DNA of 64,000 bases from UBA2705 sp963977105 (GTDB lineage Bacteria; Pseudomonadota; Alphaproteobacteria; Micavibrionales; Micavibrionaceae), in assembly GCA_963977105.1 (NCBI GenBank), contig CAXBNI010000002.1, forward strand, positions 248,001-312,000, written 5' to 3'. A program made the translations under genes and the position numbers. Below, one piece after another: positions 43,916 through 53,179 of this stretch. Positions within the stretch are counted from its first letter, which is position 1; each line of letters starts with the position of its first letter. Below the pieces are notes generated by a model. That model ran no database searches. It was not told the DNA's origin and saw only the letters and a program-made list of their open reading frames with translations.

Positions 43916-46777
43916 ATGGCATTTTTTGATAAGAAAAAAGAAAAGAAAGAACTGCATAATATTGGTGCAGGGGACGTCGTGAAATACATGACACTCCCGC
44001 GCATCCTGCCACGCATTGCCGAGTTTATTAGCACTGGCTTTAAAACTCTGGCCTTTTTCATTGCTTGCGTCTTATCAACAGTGCGTCTTATTCCTGCGAA
44101 CCACCCCTATATGCAGTCCAAAAACATTGGCCAGTTTGGCATAGTTCAAGTTCTTGCGCTTGCTGCAAATAATATTGAATTCCGCAAAGGAAAAGCCGAT
44201 CAGATTATCGTCTTTTCCGTTATTATTGCCGCGATTGCCATACTGGCACTTCAGGTTTTCACCCTGCTTGCCTCCTTTGTTATGCTGCCTGCTATGGCAC
44301 AAATTGCAAATATATTTGCACCATACCCAACGTTTATTCCGGGCGGCGCAGGCGCGGCAGGCGTTGGCGCTGATGGACGTTATGACATTGCGATGATCCT
44401 GCTTGATCGCGTTTTCGGCGTTCCCAACTTCTTTAATTCATGTGTAAGCTTGAATGTCCCTTGTACTGGTATTAACGCAAGCGGCCTAAACAGCGCCACG
44501 GAAGTACATACTTCTGGTGGCTCATTACCATGGCCATTCCACCGAGGCCTTCAGCAGATGTATCTATTCTATAGCCTTGCTTTACTCGTCGTAGGTTTGT
44601 TCATCTTTATATACTTCATCATGGTGATTATCATTGAGACTGCGCAGACAGGCACGCCTTTTGGGCGACGTTTCAACTCTGTTTGGGCCCCCATCAGAAT
44701 GGTGGTCGCCGTCGGCCTACTTATTCCATTTGCATTTGGTATGAACTCGGCGCAGTTCATCACACTATATGCGGCAAAGTGGGGCTCTGGCCTTGCCACA
44801 ACCGCATGGTTTAATTTTGCCGCGAATCTTTCAAAGCTTTCCACCGAGCAAGAACTTATCGGCACGCCAACAGCACAAACAGCGAATCAGCTTATCTCGT
44901 TTATTTCATTGGCCCTTGCATGCGAATACCATGAAGAAACTTTCTTTAAGTATGACCCTGCAATGACAAACGTGAATAAAGACGTCGATGCTTGGCTAGT
45001 AAAAAACCACTCAATACCAAGCCAAAGACGCAGCCTCTTCACAGCAACAGACTATGCAAGTGCAAGAACTTTCTATGAAAACGGCAATGTGGTTATCCGT
45101 TTTGGTGATGAAGACCCTGCGATAATAGATACAAATTTAACAGCAGCCTATACCAATGATACAGGGCAGGTCAGGAAGGCTTGCGGCGAATTAGTCATGA
45201 CCACCACAGATATGGCCTCAGCCGGCCCTCAATATCTTTATGATGGATATTACGAGCTTATTAACTCCTTATGGGGAGGCGGCCCCGGACTGCTTCCGAC
45301 GTCCACAGCGCCAGGCGCGGCAAACTGTAATAGCGTAACCAACCTTGATAATATATTTAATACGCTGAGAACAAGTTCTCAGGCATGGATGACGGCGCGG
45401 ATTAAACAAAACGGCACCGCGGCTGTCGGCGTTGGTGGCGCTAATTACTTTACGTCTGGCGAGACAAAGGAAAATATACACGCTGCGGTAAAAGAAACGA
45501 TCCAGTGTCTAATAAATAACGCCGTCGCAGAGGAACGTAATAGCGGCGCATTTGATATCCCAACGGACCTACTTGTCCGTGGCTGGGCTGGTGCAGGCAT
45601 TTGGTATAATAAAATCGCCGCGATGAACGGCACATTAATTAGTGCTGCAAACAATATTCCTGCGGCGACCGCCTATCCTCTTGCGATGGAGCGTACAGCA
45701 AAAGCAAAATTGCGGGTCGATAAAAACGTCAGCGCGGGTGAAATATATAACCCGAAACGAACTGACGGTAAAATGCTCAACCTGCCACGTGGTGACGCAG
45801 AAGTCGCGGCGGCGCAGGCTTACTATGATTTATATAAATACTGGCTGACAGATTCAAACCGCATTGGTAAAGCAAGTACATCAGGCAACTTCTTTGGCGA
45901 AATGCTCAGCGGCCTGTTTGGCTTGGATGGCCTGTATTCAATTACATCGAATTCAGGTGTCCACCCCCTTGCAAAACTTGTTGGCGTTGGTAAGGGTTTG
46001 ATCGATTCGACGATACGGAACTTAACGGTTGGTACCGTGGCTATGGGCGGCAGCGTTATCGCTACATATATTGATAACCCTGCATTATCACGTATCGGTG
46101 AAGAAGGTGGCGCGATTATCGGGGACATCATGTTTAGTGTCGCCACCATTGGCCTCACCGCAGGCTTTGTTTTATATTACGTGATACCGTTCTTACCGTT
46201 TATTTACTTTTTCTTTGCGGTCGGGAACTGGATCAAAACCGTATTCGAAGCGATGGTCGGCGTGCCACTATGGGCATTAGCACACATTCGTATTGATGGT
46301 AATGGATTGCCGGGGGATGCCGCGATTAACGGTTATTACCTTATTTTCGAAATCTTCTTGCGGCCAATTATGATTATTTTCGGCCTTATCGCAGGTATTA
46401 CGGTTTTTGCCGCTATGGCTGCCGTGCTGCACGACATTTGGGACATTGTCCTCGCCAACGTTGGTGGTTCTGGCGATGCTGAAAAAGCAGGGCTTATTGA
46501 ATCTATTCGTGGCCCTGTCGATAAACTGTTTTATTTGGTCGTCTACACCATCATCTTATATATGATGGCAGTATCATCATTTAAACTCGTTGAGTTGATA
46601 CCACAGCAAATCCTACGTTGGATGGGCGCAAACGTATCATCATTTGTTGACCAATCACAAGACGCTGCTGGCGGCCTTGTCCAATACGCCGCCATTGGTG
46701 GTGGGCATATGTTTGGGCAAATCACCGGCGGTACGAAAGATGCCATGTCAAAAGGTATGGGCGCACTGAAGAAATAA
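43916..46777 (+). CDS. DotA/TraY-family type IV secretion protein, paralogue 3
   Basis: A 953-residue paralogue. N-terminus: a very basic stretch MAFFDKKKEKKELHN, then TLPRILPRIAEFI and LIPANHPYM. The A-x-A-Q site (LPAMAQIAN) follows a membrane helix near residue 130, and then come DIAMILLDRVFGVPNFFN and TGTPFGRRFNSVWAPIRMV. Periplasmic motifs: KACGEL, ANCNSV, QCLINN and RGWAGAGIWYNK. The C-terminal block is PLWALAHIRIDGNG with NGYYLIFEIFLRP and LRWMGANVSSF. AGGAAA precedes the ATG by 6 bases. The spacer to paralogue 2 is 32 bases. Its sequence is closest to paralogue 4. Confidence 0.92.
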   Translation: MAFFDKKKEKKELHNIGAGDVVKYMTLPRILPRIAEFISTGFKTLAFFIACVLSTVRLIPANHPYMQSKNIGQFGIVQVLALAANNIEFRKGKADQIIVFSVIIAAIAILALQVFTLLASFVMLPAMAQIANIFAPYPTFIPGGAGAAGVGADGRYDIAMILLDRVFGVPNFFNSCVSLNVPCTGINASGLNSATEVHTSGGSLPWPFHRGLQQMYLFYSLALLVVGLFIFIYFIMVIIIETAQTGTPFGRRFNSVWAPIRMVVAVGLLIPFAFGMNSAQFITLYAAKWGSGLATTAWFNFAANLSKLSTEQELIGTPTAQTANQLISFISLALACEYHEETFFKYDPAMTNVNKDVDAWLVKNHSIPSQRRSLFTATDYASARTFYENGNVVIRFGDEDPAIIDTNLTAAYTNDTGQVRKACGELVMTTTDMASAGPQYLYDGYYELINSLWGGGPGLLPTSTAPGAANCNSVTNLDNIFNTLRTSSQAWMTARIKQNGTAAVGVGGANYFTSGETKENIHAAVKETIQCLINNAVAEERNSGAFDIPTDLLVRGWAGAGIWYNKIAAMNGTLISAANNIPAATAYPLAMERTAKAKLRVDKNVSAGEIYNPKRTDGKMLNLPRGDAEVAAAQAYYDLYKYWLTDSNRIGKASTSGNFFGEMLSGLFGLDGLYSITSNSGVHPLAKLVGVGKGLIDSTIRNLTVGTVAMGGSVIATYIDNPALSRIGEEGGAIIGDIMFSVATIGLTAGFVLYYVIPFLPFIYFFFAVGNWIKTVFEAMVGVPLWALAHIRIDGNGLPGDAAINGYYLIFEIFLRPIMIIFGLIAGITVFAAMAAVLHDIWDIVLANVGGSGDAEKAGLIESIRGPVDKLFYLVVYTIILYMMAVSSFKLVELIPQQILRWMGANVSSFVDQSQDAAGGLVQYAAIGGGHMFGQITGGTKDAMSKGMGALKK

Positions 46778-46825
46778 GGCTTAGGTCTACGCAATGAAGT
46801 TATAAGGGTAAAGGCATAATAGTTT

Positions 46826-49800
46826 ATGGCTGATAAGAAGTTAAATAACATAACCGTTCCGGCGGCATTAAAATATGCTCTATTGCCGGGTATTATCCCG
46901 CGCATTCTTGAGTTTTGGCGTGCGGGATTTTCGACGGTTGCTGCTTTAATGGCAAGAATCTTCTTTAACGTGGGTTTGTTGCCTGTTGGACACACTTATT
47001 TAAACGCCCAAAACTTTGGCCGTTTCGGTGTGTTTAACGTGCTCTTTGCCGCGAAAGAGAACATTGTTTTCTCTCGTAAGCACATCGATCAGATCGTTAT
47101 TTTTGGCCTAATATCCTTTTCCATTTTCCTTATCTTTGCGCAGCTATTCTCTTTTGTTTTTGCTCTATTAATTCCGGGAGCATATGCGCAACTTTTCACG
47201 ACACCGAACCCAACCAATGACATCGCCTTCGTCCTAATGGACCGTGTCTTCGGTGTCCCTTTAAATGCCGGCGCTGGCGTTACAGGCTTTTTTGGCTCCT
47301 GTGTAGGTGACGCCACGGAGGACTGCATATCGCTGCGCTTTGATGGTTCAAACTCAGGTACAGATGTCGTTGAAGTGCCGGCTGTATTCCCTTGGGCTTT
47401 TCACCTCGCCTTGCATCAACTTTTTGCCTTTTTTAGCTATACGATTGCTGCGGTCGCCTTATTTATTCTGCTGTACTTTATTGTCGCCATTATATTAGAA
47501 AGCATTCAAAGTGGCACGCCCTTCGGCAAGCGTTTTTCAAAAGGTTGGGCGCCATTAAGACTCATCATGGCCTTCGCCTTAATTGTGCCCATTTCGAACG
47601 GGCTAAACCTTGCACAATACGGAGTGCTGTATTCCGCCAAGTGGGGGTCAAGCCTTGCGACAAATGTCTGGCAGCAGTTTAATATTCAGGCAAGCTCCAG
47701 CGGACTAATGGATGCTAATTCCATGATCGGCACGCCGATGGCAAATGATGCGATGGAAATTATCGCCCTACTCCATGCTGCCAGTGCCTGTAAATATATC
47801 GAAGAGCGTGTATTCCCTTACAGGCACTACCCACCAATCGCAGGTGCGAGCCTAGACAAAGAAATTAAAGTTTATCTGATAAACCCAAGAACAAACGCCG
47901 CCATGGATGTCAGTGTTGACACTGGAAATCCGCCCGATTATGACGGCGCACGTGCATTTTCTGACGGCGGTGACATCATAATGCGTTTTGGCTCGTTAGA
48001 CCCGACACGCCGCGCAGGCGCGCCTGCAGGTATTAAACCTGCTTACGGTAACCACGCCGGTTATGTTTACCCTTATTGCGGAGAAATAACCTTTGCCGCA
48101 ACCAACGCCACTTCCCCGGGCCGCAAGCTCGCACAGCAAAAATATTATGAGCTTATTTGGGGCGTACTCAGCATGAGTATGGAACCATTTGCGACATATA
48201 TGTACGCAGGCTACACCCCACCGACATGTAACAAAACACTTGCCAAATATGGCGCGCCGCCGGATGTCGCCTTCTTTGGTTTCGATTTAATGGCGAACTC
48301 GATGTACGAGACATATTCGCATTTAAAAAGCGCTGCGACCGCGGCAGGCCCATTTGGCCCCCCGACGCCCCACTGGAGAAGTATTGCGCAAACAAAAAAA
48401 GACGGTGCTGTAATTTTACGTACACATTTGAACTGTATTATTGAAGCCTCCGTTGAGGCGGAGCGCACAAATATTAGCGGCCTCGGCCATAGCGCAGTCC
48501 CGCAGCCACTGCTTGACCGCGGCTGGGCAGGCGCAGGTATTTGGTATAACCGGATCGCGGATTTAAACGGCGGATTAATCGAGGCCGTAAATAACCTACC
48601 TACAGCGAAGTCATGGCCTGTGACCATGCAACGCGTGGCTAAAATACGTACACGTAATGAGCCCAGCGTTATTACCGCAGATTTGTTTGACCCTAATTTC
48701 AAAGCGTTTACAGCTGGCGCCATTCTGCCGCGCCACGGCGAACTTGCCGCCGCCCGCCTGTACCACGACATCTATAAAGAATGGCTTGAAGACGGCGCAG
48801 GTACCGGCGGACGTAACAGTAGCGGTAATTCATTTGAAGGCACACTTGCATGGATTTTTGGTATTGATGGCCTTTATTCGATGACCGAGAACACGGGCGA
48901 AAACGTTCACCCTCTTGCCAAGTTATCAGGCCTTGGCAAATCGCTTATAGAAGGTTCAATCCGCAACCTTTCACTGGGCGCAGGCGCAATGGTTTATGAT
49001 TTAGTGCAAGGCGCTGATAACCCAATGTCTGGTGTCGGGGACTTCGCAGGGTCAATTGGCTCTGCGTTAATGACCGCTGCCGGCATCACGCTTACAGCTG
49101 GCTTCATTCTGTTCTACATTGTTCCAATGCTGCCCTTTATGTACTTCTTCTTCGCGGTCGGCACATGGGTTAAAACTGTGTTTGAAGCCATGGTCGGCGT
49201 GCCGCTATGGGCGCTTTCACACCTCCATATTGAAGGCGGCGGGCTACCTGGGCAAAAAGCCGCCAACGGCTATTATCTGCTTTTTGAGATTTTCCTTCGC
49301 CCAATTATGATTATTATGGGCTTCATCGCCTCCGTTACCATTTTCTCTGCCATGGCAAATGTCCTCGTTGATATCTGGGAGGTTGTTATTGCAAACGTCG
49401 GTGGCTCGACAATTACGGAACAGCAGGACCCCACTTTTGCGGATAGCATTCGTGGCCCGATTGATAAAGTGTTTTATCTGGTGATGTTCACAATGCTGCT
49501 TTATATGATCGGCGTTTCTTCATTCAAACTTGTTGATCAGATCCCGCAGAGTATCTTGCGTTGGATTGGTGGCTCTACGCCGACATTTGTCGACCAAAAA
49601 GAAGACATCACATCATCAATGGTTTCACGTACCGCTATGGCTGCCAACCAGATCTTTAATCAGTTTACCAGCGGGTTGACGCAGAAATACAAGCAAACAA
49701 ATAATGCGCAGGACCAAGCAGCGCTTGCCAAATATGGCCATCAAAAGGATGCAGACGTTCCTGACCACATTGCACGTATACGTAACAAGCACCCTGAGAT

Positions 49801-49954
49801 GGCACGCAGCATTGAACAGCGATCTGCAGAGAAGGAGCTTTCTCAATGGGCTGAACCTCTCGCAAAAGGCGAGTCTGTGCCACAAAACATTAAGGACCTT
49901 GCTGAGCGCTTCCCAAGTGTTGCTAAAGCCGTAAAAAAATCTTTTAAGGAGTAA
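46826..49954 (+). CDS. DotA/TraY-family type IV secretion protein, paralogue 4 with C-terminal tail
   Basis: At 1042 residues, the largest of the four and nearest to the size of Legionella DotA. It has LLPGIIPRILEF, LLPVGHTYL, the site GAYAQLF near residue 130, VLMDRVFGVP, SGTPFGKRFSKGWAPLRL, PYCGEI and RGWAGAGIWYNR. The C-terminal block is PLWALSHLHIEGGG and NGYYLLFEIFLRP. After the last helix and LRWIGGSTPTF come about 120 hydrophilic residues. The last 90 or so are rich in Lys, Glu and Gln, with KHPEMARSIEQRSAEKELSQ, and probably face the cytoplasm. The paralogues end near this point without such a tail. It is probably the last gene of the run. Confidence 0.93.
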   Translation: MADKKLNNITVPAALKYALLPGIIPRILEFWRAGFSTVAALMARIFFNVGLLPVGHTYLNAQNFGRFGVFNVLFAAKENIVFSRKHIDQIVIFGLISFSIFLIFAQLFSFVFALLIPGAYAQLFTTPNPTNDIAFVLMDRVFGVPLNAGAGVTGFFGSCVGDATEDCISLRFDGSNSGTDVVEVPAVFPWAFHLALHQLFAFFSYTIAAVALFILLYFIVAIILESIQSGTPFGKRFSKGWAPLRLIMAFALIVPISNGLNLAQYGVLYSAKWGSSLATNVWQQFNIQASSSGLMDANSMIGTPMANDAMEIIALLHAASACKYIEERVFPYRHYPPIAGASLDKEIKVYLINPRTNAAMDVSVDTGNPPDYDGARAFSDGGDIIMRFGSLDPTRRAGAPAGIKPAYGNHAGYVYPYCGEITFAATNATSPGRKLAQQKYYELIWGVLSMSMEPFATYMYAGYTPPTCNKTLAKYGAPPDVAFFGFDLMANSMYETYSHLKSAATAAGPFGPPTPHWRSIAQTKKDGAVILRTHLNCIIEASVEAERTNISGLGHSAVPQPLLDRGWAGAGIWYNRIADLNGGLIEAVNNLPTAKSWPVTMQRVAKIRTRNEPSVITADLFDPNFKAFTAGAILPRHGELAAARLYHDIYKEWLEDGAGTGGRNSSGNSFEGTLAWIFGIDGLYSMTENTGENVHPLAKLSGLGKSLIEGSIRNLSLGAGAMVYDLVQGADNPMSGVGDFAGSIGSALMTAAGITLTAGFILFYIVPMLPFMYFFFAVGTWVKTVFEAMVGVPLWALSHLHIEGGGLPGQKAANGYYLLFEIFLRPIMIIMGFIASVTIFSAMANVLVDIWEVVIANVGGSTITEQQDPTFADSIRGPIDKVFYLVMFTMLLYMIGVSSFKLVDQIPQSILRWIGGSTPTFVDQKEDITSSMVSRTAMAANQIFNQFTSGLTQKYKQTNNAQDQAALAKYGHQKDADVPDHIARIRNKHPEMARSIEQRSAEKELSQWAEPLAKGESVPQNIKDLAERFPSVAKAVKKSFKE

Positions 49955-50017
49955 TCGGCAACAATACCCCCCCTTCCAAATCATAGAAGGACTTTTATTG
50001 TCTATTTGCCGCTTGGC

Positions 50018-50875
50018 CTATAGATAAACAATCAGTAATAAGACTAAACCAAGTAGCGCGCGGTAAAGAACAAATGGCGTAAAATCATGTGTCTTTAGCC
50101 ACTTGATCATCACAGTAATTGCACAGTACCCCGCAACGAATGACACCGCAGCCGCTATCACAGCATCAGCGCCAAGCTGCACATTCTCGCTTTTGAAAAC
50201 ATCAAGTCCAGCAAGAAGCCCTGCACCGCTTATCGCGACAACAGATAAAAAAAGTGAAAACTTCGCTGCTGCTTCACGCGTATACCCCATACCGCGCGCT
50301 GCCGTCATTGTAATGCCTGAGCGGCTTGTCCCCGGAACAAGCGCAAGCACCTGTGCAAACCCGACGACTAAAGCCATTTTCAACGTCATCTCACTAACGT
50401 CAAGTTTTGACGGGCAAAAACGATCCGCAAGCCATAGCGCATATGCAAAAATAAGCGTCGTCCATGCCACGATCTCGGCTGAGCGTAGCCAGTCTGGTTG
50501 CCATTGATGCAATAAATAACCTGCGATGATAACAGGCACAGATGCAATAATAATATAAAACGCGGCATTGCGGCCTTGCTTAACATTATCGCGGCCGCGT
50601 ATATCCGCACTCCCAAAGCAGGAGAGAATAACGCCACGCGCTATCCCGTAGAAATCACGCCAGAAATAAAGTAAGACTGAGAATAAGGTGCCGACATGCA
50701 CGGCAATATCGATAATAGCGTCTTGTGCCCAGCGCGCGCTGTCAGTTTGCGCCGAAGGCTGCATTTGCCCATTAACCCATTCATGCGCCAATATTAAATG
50801 GCCAGATGAGCTGATTGGCAGAAATTCGGTAATGCCCTGTATTAATGCGTAAAGAAGGATGTAATACCAAATCAT
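50018..50875 (-). CDS. uppP: Undecaprenyl-diphosphatase UppP (BacA)
   Basis: UppP recycles the undecaprenyl carrier lipid by removing a phosphate from undecaprenyl diphosphate, and can give bacitracin resistance. The 285 residues contain about eight membrane helices. Active-site motifs: TEFLPISSSGHLIL near residue 18 (E-F-L-P-I-S-S-S-G-H), and PGTSRSGITMTAARGMG near 178 (P-G-x-S-R-S-G). The position fits its role in supplying lipid carrier to peptidoglycan and the polysaccharide island upstream in the genome. GGGGCG lies some 10 bases before the ATG. Confidence 0.96.
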   Translation of the reverse strand: MIWYYILLYALIQGITEFLPISSSGHLILAHEWVNGQMQPSAQTDSARWAQDAIIDIAVHVGTLFSVLLYFWRDFYGIARGVILSCFGSADIRGRDNVKQGRNAAFYIIIASVPVIIAGYLLHQWQPDWLRSAEIVAWTTLIFAYALWLADRFCPSKLDVSEMTLKMALVVGFAQVLALVPGTSRSGITMTAARGMGYTREAAAKFSLFLSVVAISGAGLLAGLDVFKSENVQLGADAVIAAAVSFVAGYCAITVMIKWLKTHDFTPFVLYRALLGLVLLLIVYL

Positions 50876-50953
50876 GTGAACGCGCCCCTTAAAATAAATT
50901 TATGTAAGGTAACGTAATTGAATTATTTACCGCCGTCTATATAGGCCGCTAAT

Positions 50954-53029
50954 TTAGCGTTTATAAACCACATATTGCGCATCTTTAGAATCGCGATAGC
51001 CTTCGTAATCTATCGGCTCAGCTATTGAGCCCTGACATGCTATGGGATAAGGCAAGTCTTGGGGGGTGTCACCTTCGGTGCCAACCAAAAAAGCACTTAT
51101 GCCTGCGTGTTTTTGAAACGCAGCGCCCAAATTATCAAGCAAGGTGGACCATTTCTCTGTGCTCATATGCTCGCCCAAATACTCTAGGCTATCAAAGACA
51201 ATTTCATCTTTTTGCCCGCGCCATGCCCAGCTTTGCGCCACAATTTCATCTGTTTTTTTATCGGCGAGGACATAAAAACCACCCGCCGTCGAGAGGAAAC
51301 CATGTGCTGTGCAAGCCGCGCCAGCGTCACCTAGATGTTGACAGCAATCAGTAAGCTCGCCGAGCGCAAGGCCACGCAAATCGCCATCTTTTAATTTCCT
51401 GAAATTAAAGCGCGGCTTGTCAAATAAAGCGCCGTCTATGTTGATTTCAGGCAGGCCGCCGCCGGCTTTAGCAGCATTTATGCTGCCATATGCTTCTTCA
51501 TATTTACCGATCAGCATAGTGCCCGTGTCAAATAGCTCACTGGCCCAACCGACATCAAGGCATAATTTTGCAAATTCAGGGTATTGCGTACCGCCTTCAT
51601 ATACATATTCAGCGGCAGCAGCACGCGTTGCGTTCACCGACCAACTGCGTCCACATTTACTGCGCCTCGGCGTATCGAGCACGTCGGCGAACTGCACCAG
51701 CTCGGCCATTTTAGGGCCATGCTGCATCACCGCGTCGCCCCATGCTTTCATATTCAAGGTGCCTGAGCGTGGAATGGATATCATGTATGTCGCCGTGTAA
51801 AGAGGATGGGTACCATCCTCCGCCCACTTATCCAAATAGCGCATAAGCTGCGCATCATTGCCGCCGAACAAAGCCGAAGCCCCATATGCGCAATTGAGAG
51901 CATCATCAACCCCTTCTTTTTTGAGTATTTCAACCAAATCTACAACCATATCATGATGATAATAAAGTGGGTTATAACGATGTGCGTAACGCGGAAGGCC
52001 TCCCATTTTAGCTTCGCTATGAATGGTCTTCCACTCACCTAACGATGCAAGCTGCGCTCTGATGTCTGTAAACGCTTGGCCGCTGCGCGTAAAAACGGCT
52101 GTGCCCTGAACCATATGAGTTAAGACTTCCAAGTCACAGATTTCAAAAATATAGGCCAAATTGTCGTCGGACAGGTCATCAAATGATTCACCGTGCTGCC
52201 GTAAATATTCCATCGTATCGATGGCGCTGTGTCCTGCTGCTAAAGTTAGCGCAGCGTGATCATGAGCGCTAATGTCCACGCCAAGCTCCTGGTGCAAAAA
52301 TTGTAAGCTATCAACCCCATTACCCTGCGCAGCGTTAAGCGCGGCCTGGCCGTGATCAAAATCGGTGGCAATCGCAGTTTCATGCATCAACTGCATGACC
52401 GCAACGTAATTATTATAGGCTGCTAAATCATAAAGCTCCACCATAAAGTCAAAATTGCTACTATGCTGATGGATGAAATCTTTCACAATATCCTCACAGC
52501 CAATTTCCGCTAGATTAAGGATGTCCGCGACGACAATTTCACCAAGATCGAGCCCCAAATCATATAAAAATATGATGACATCAGCGCGCCGTGTATCGAT
52601 TAGACCTTGTAAAAGCGCGGGGCCGCATTCCGAGAAATCTAAACCTGCGTTAACATGTGCCTTAATTTCATCAAGGTCTCCCCCCATACATAGCTGATAA
52701 AACACGCCTTCAGGGCTGCTAAGAAAATCGTCAAGCTCTTCCTCGTTTTGGCTCCGTAAACCTTCTTTGATGTCATCATAACTTAGCGCCGTTAAATGCT
52801 GCGTTGGTGCGCTCGATAATGCCTTAACTTCATCGGCTATGCGCGTTATGCCCTCGGCGACATATGCCTCTAACGCGGCTTCACTGAAATCATAATCATG
52901 CTGTTTTAATTTGACGGCCAAAATCGGCAGCGCTTTACGTAGCGCCTGATGGCTGTCCTGATCTGACGAGTCAAGGCGGGCCAATACATTCAGCGCATTT
53001 TGAATTTCTGCAGGCTTGTTATCTGGCAT
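50954..53029 (-). CDS. Large hypothetical protein with ankyrin-like repeats
   Basis: A 691-residue soluble protein, acidic overall, with no signal peptide. Residues 110-330 have helical repeats of about 33 residues, with blocks such as HGQAALNAAQGNGVDSLQFL and DHAALTLAAGHSAIDTMEYL, which match the ankyrin consensus (A-L-x-x-A-A-x-x-G-x-x-x-x-x-x-x-L) in degenerate form. Residues 560-690 form a separate domain with GELTDCCQHLGDAG, FYVLADKKTDEIVAQSWAWR and VFDSLEYLGE, which I do not recognise. GGGGAG lies 5-6 bases before the ATG. It is encoded close to the DotA/TraY genes on the opposite strand. Ankyrin proteins are common among type IV effectors, so this is a candidate, not an established one. 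Confidence 0.65.
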   Translation of the reverse strand: MPDNKPAEIQNALNVLARLDSSDQDSHQALRKALPILAVKLKQHDYDFSEAALEAYVAEGITRIADEVKALSSAPTQHLTALSYDDIKEGLRSQNEEELDDFLSSPEGVFYQLCMGGDLDEIKAHVNAGLDFSECGPALLQGLIDTRRADVIIFLYDLGLDLGEIVVADILNLAEIGCEDIVKDFIHQHSSNFDFMVELYDLAAYNNYVAVMQLMHETAIATDFDHGQAALNAAQGNGVDSLQFLHQELGVDISAHDHAALTLAAGHSAIDTMEYLRQHGESFDDLSDDNLAYIFEICDLEVLTHMVQGTAVFTRSGQAFTDIRAQLASLGEWKTIHSEAKMGGLPRYAHRYNPLYYHHDMVVDLVEILKKEGVDDALNCAYGASALFGGNDAQLMRYLDKWAEDGTHPLYTATYMISIPRSGTLNMKAWGDAVMQHGPKMAELVQFADVLDTPRRSKCGRSWSVNATRAAAAEYVYEGGTQYPEFAKLCLDVGWASELFDTGTMLIGKYEEAYGSINAAKAGGGLPEINIDGALFDKPRFNFRKLKDGDLRGLALGELTDCCQHLGDAGAACTAHGFLSTAGGFYVLADKKTDEIVAQSWAWRGQKDEIVFDSLEYLGEHMSTEKWSTLLDNLGAAFQKHAGISAFLVGTEGDTPQDLPYPIACQGSIAEPIDYEGYRDSKDAQYVVYKR

Positions 53030-53108
53030 CTTGCTCCCCTTAGGGCGCCCTTACACGGGCGCGCCTCTTATGACAAGCTATACAAGCAAACCGGCGCCGT
53101 TATGTCAA

Positions 53109-53143
53109 CAAAAAAGCCCAACTAAATCGTCTAGCTGAGCTTT
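53109..53143 (-). terminator. Terminator of trxA
   Basis: On the minus strand AAAGCTCAGCTA (53143-53132) pairs, with wobbles, with TAGTTGGGCTTT (53124-53113) around a 7-base loop. Six T (53115-53110) overlap and follow the stem end. Confidence 0.8.
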
Positions 53144-53179
53144 ATCGTGTGATAATGACTTAAATTAAGTCGGGCGCAA

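Noticed and set aside
38111..49954. A complete I-type (Dot/Icm) secretion cluster
   Set aside because: Only DotA/TraY-type proteins are present. No ATPase, lipoprotein, coupling protein or core-complex gene was found in the window, so a full apparatus cannot be claimed here.
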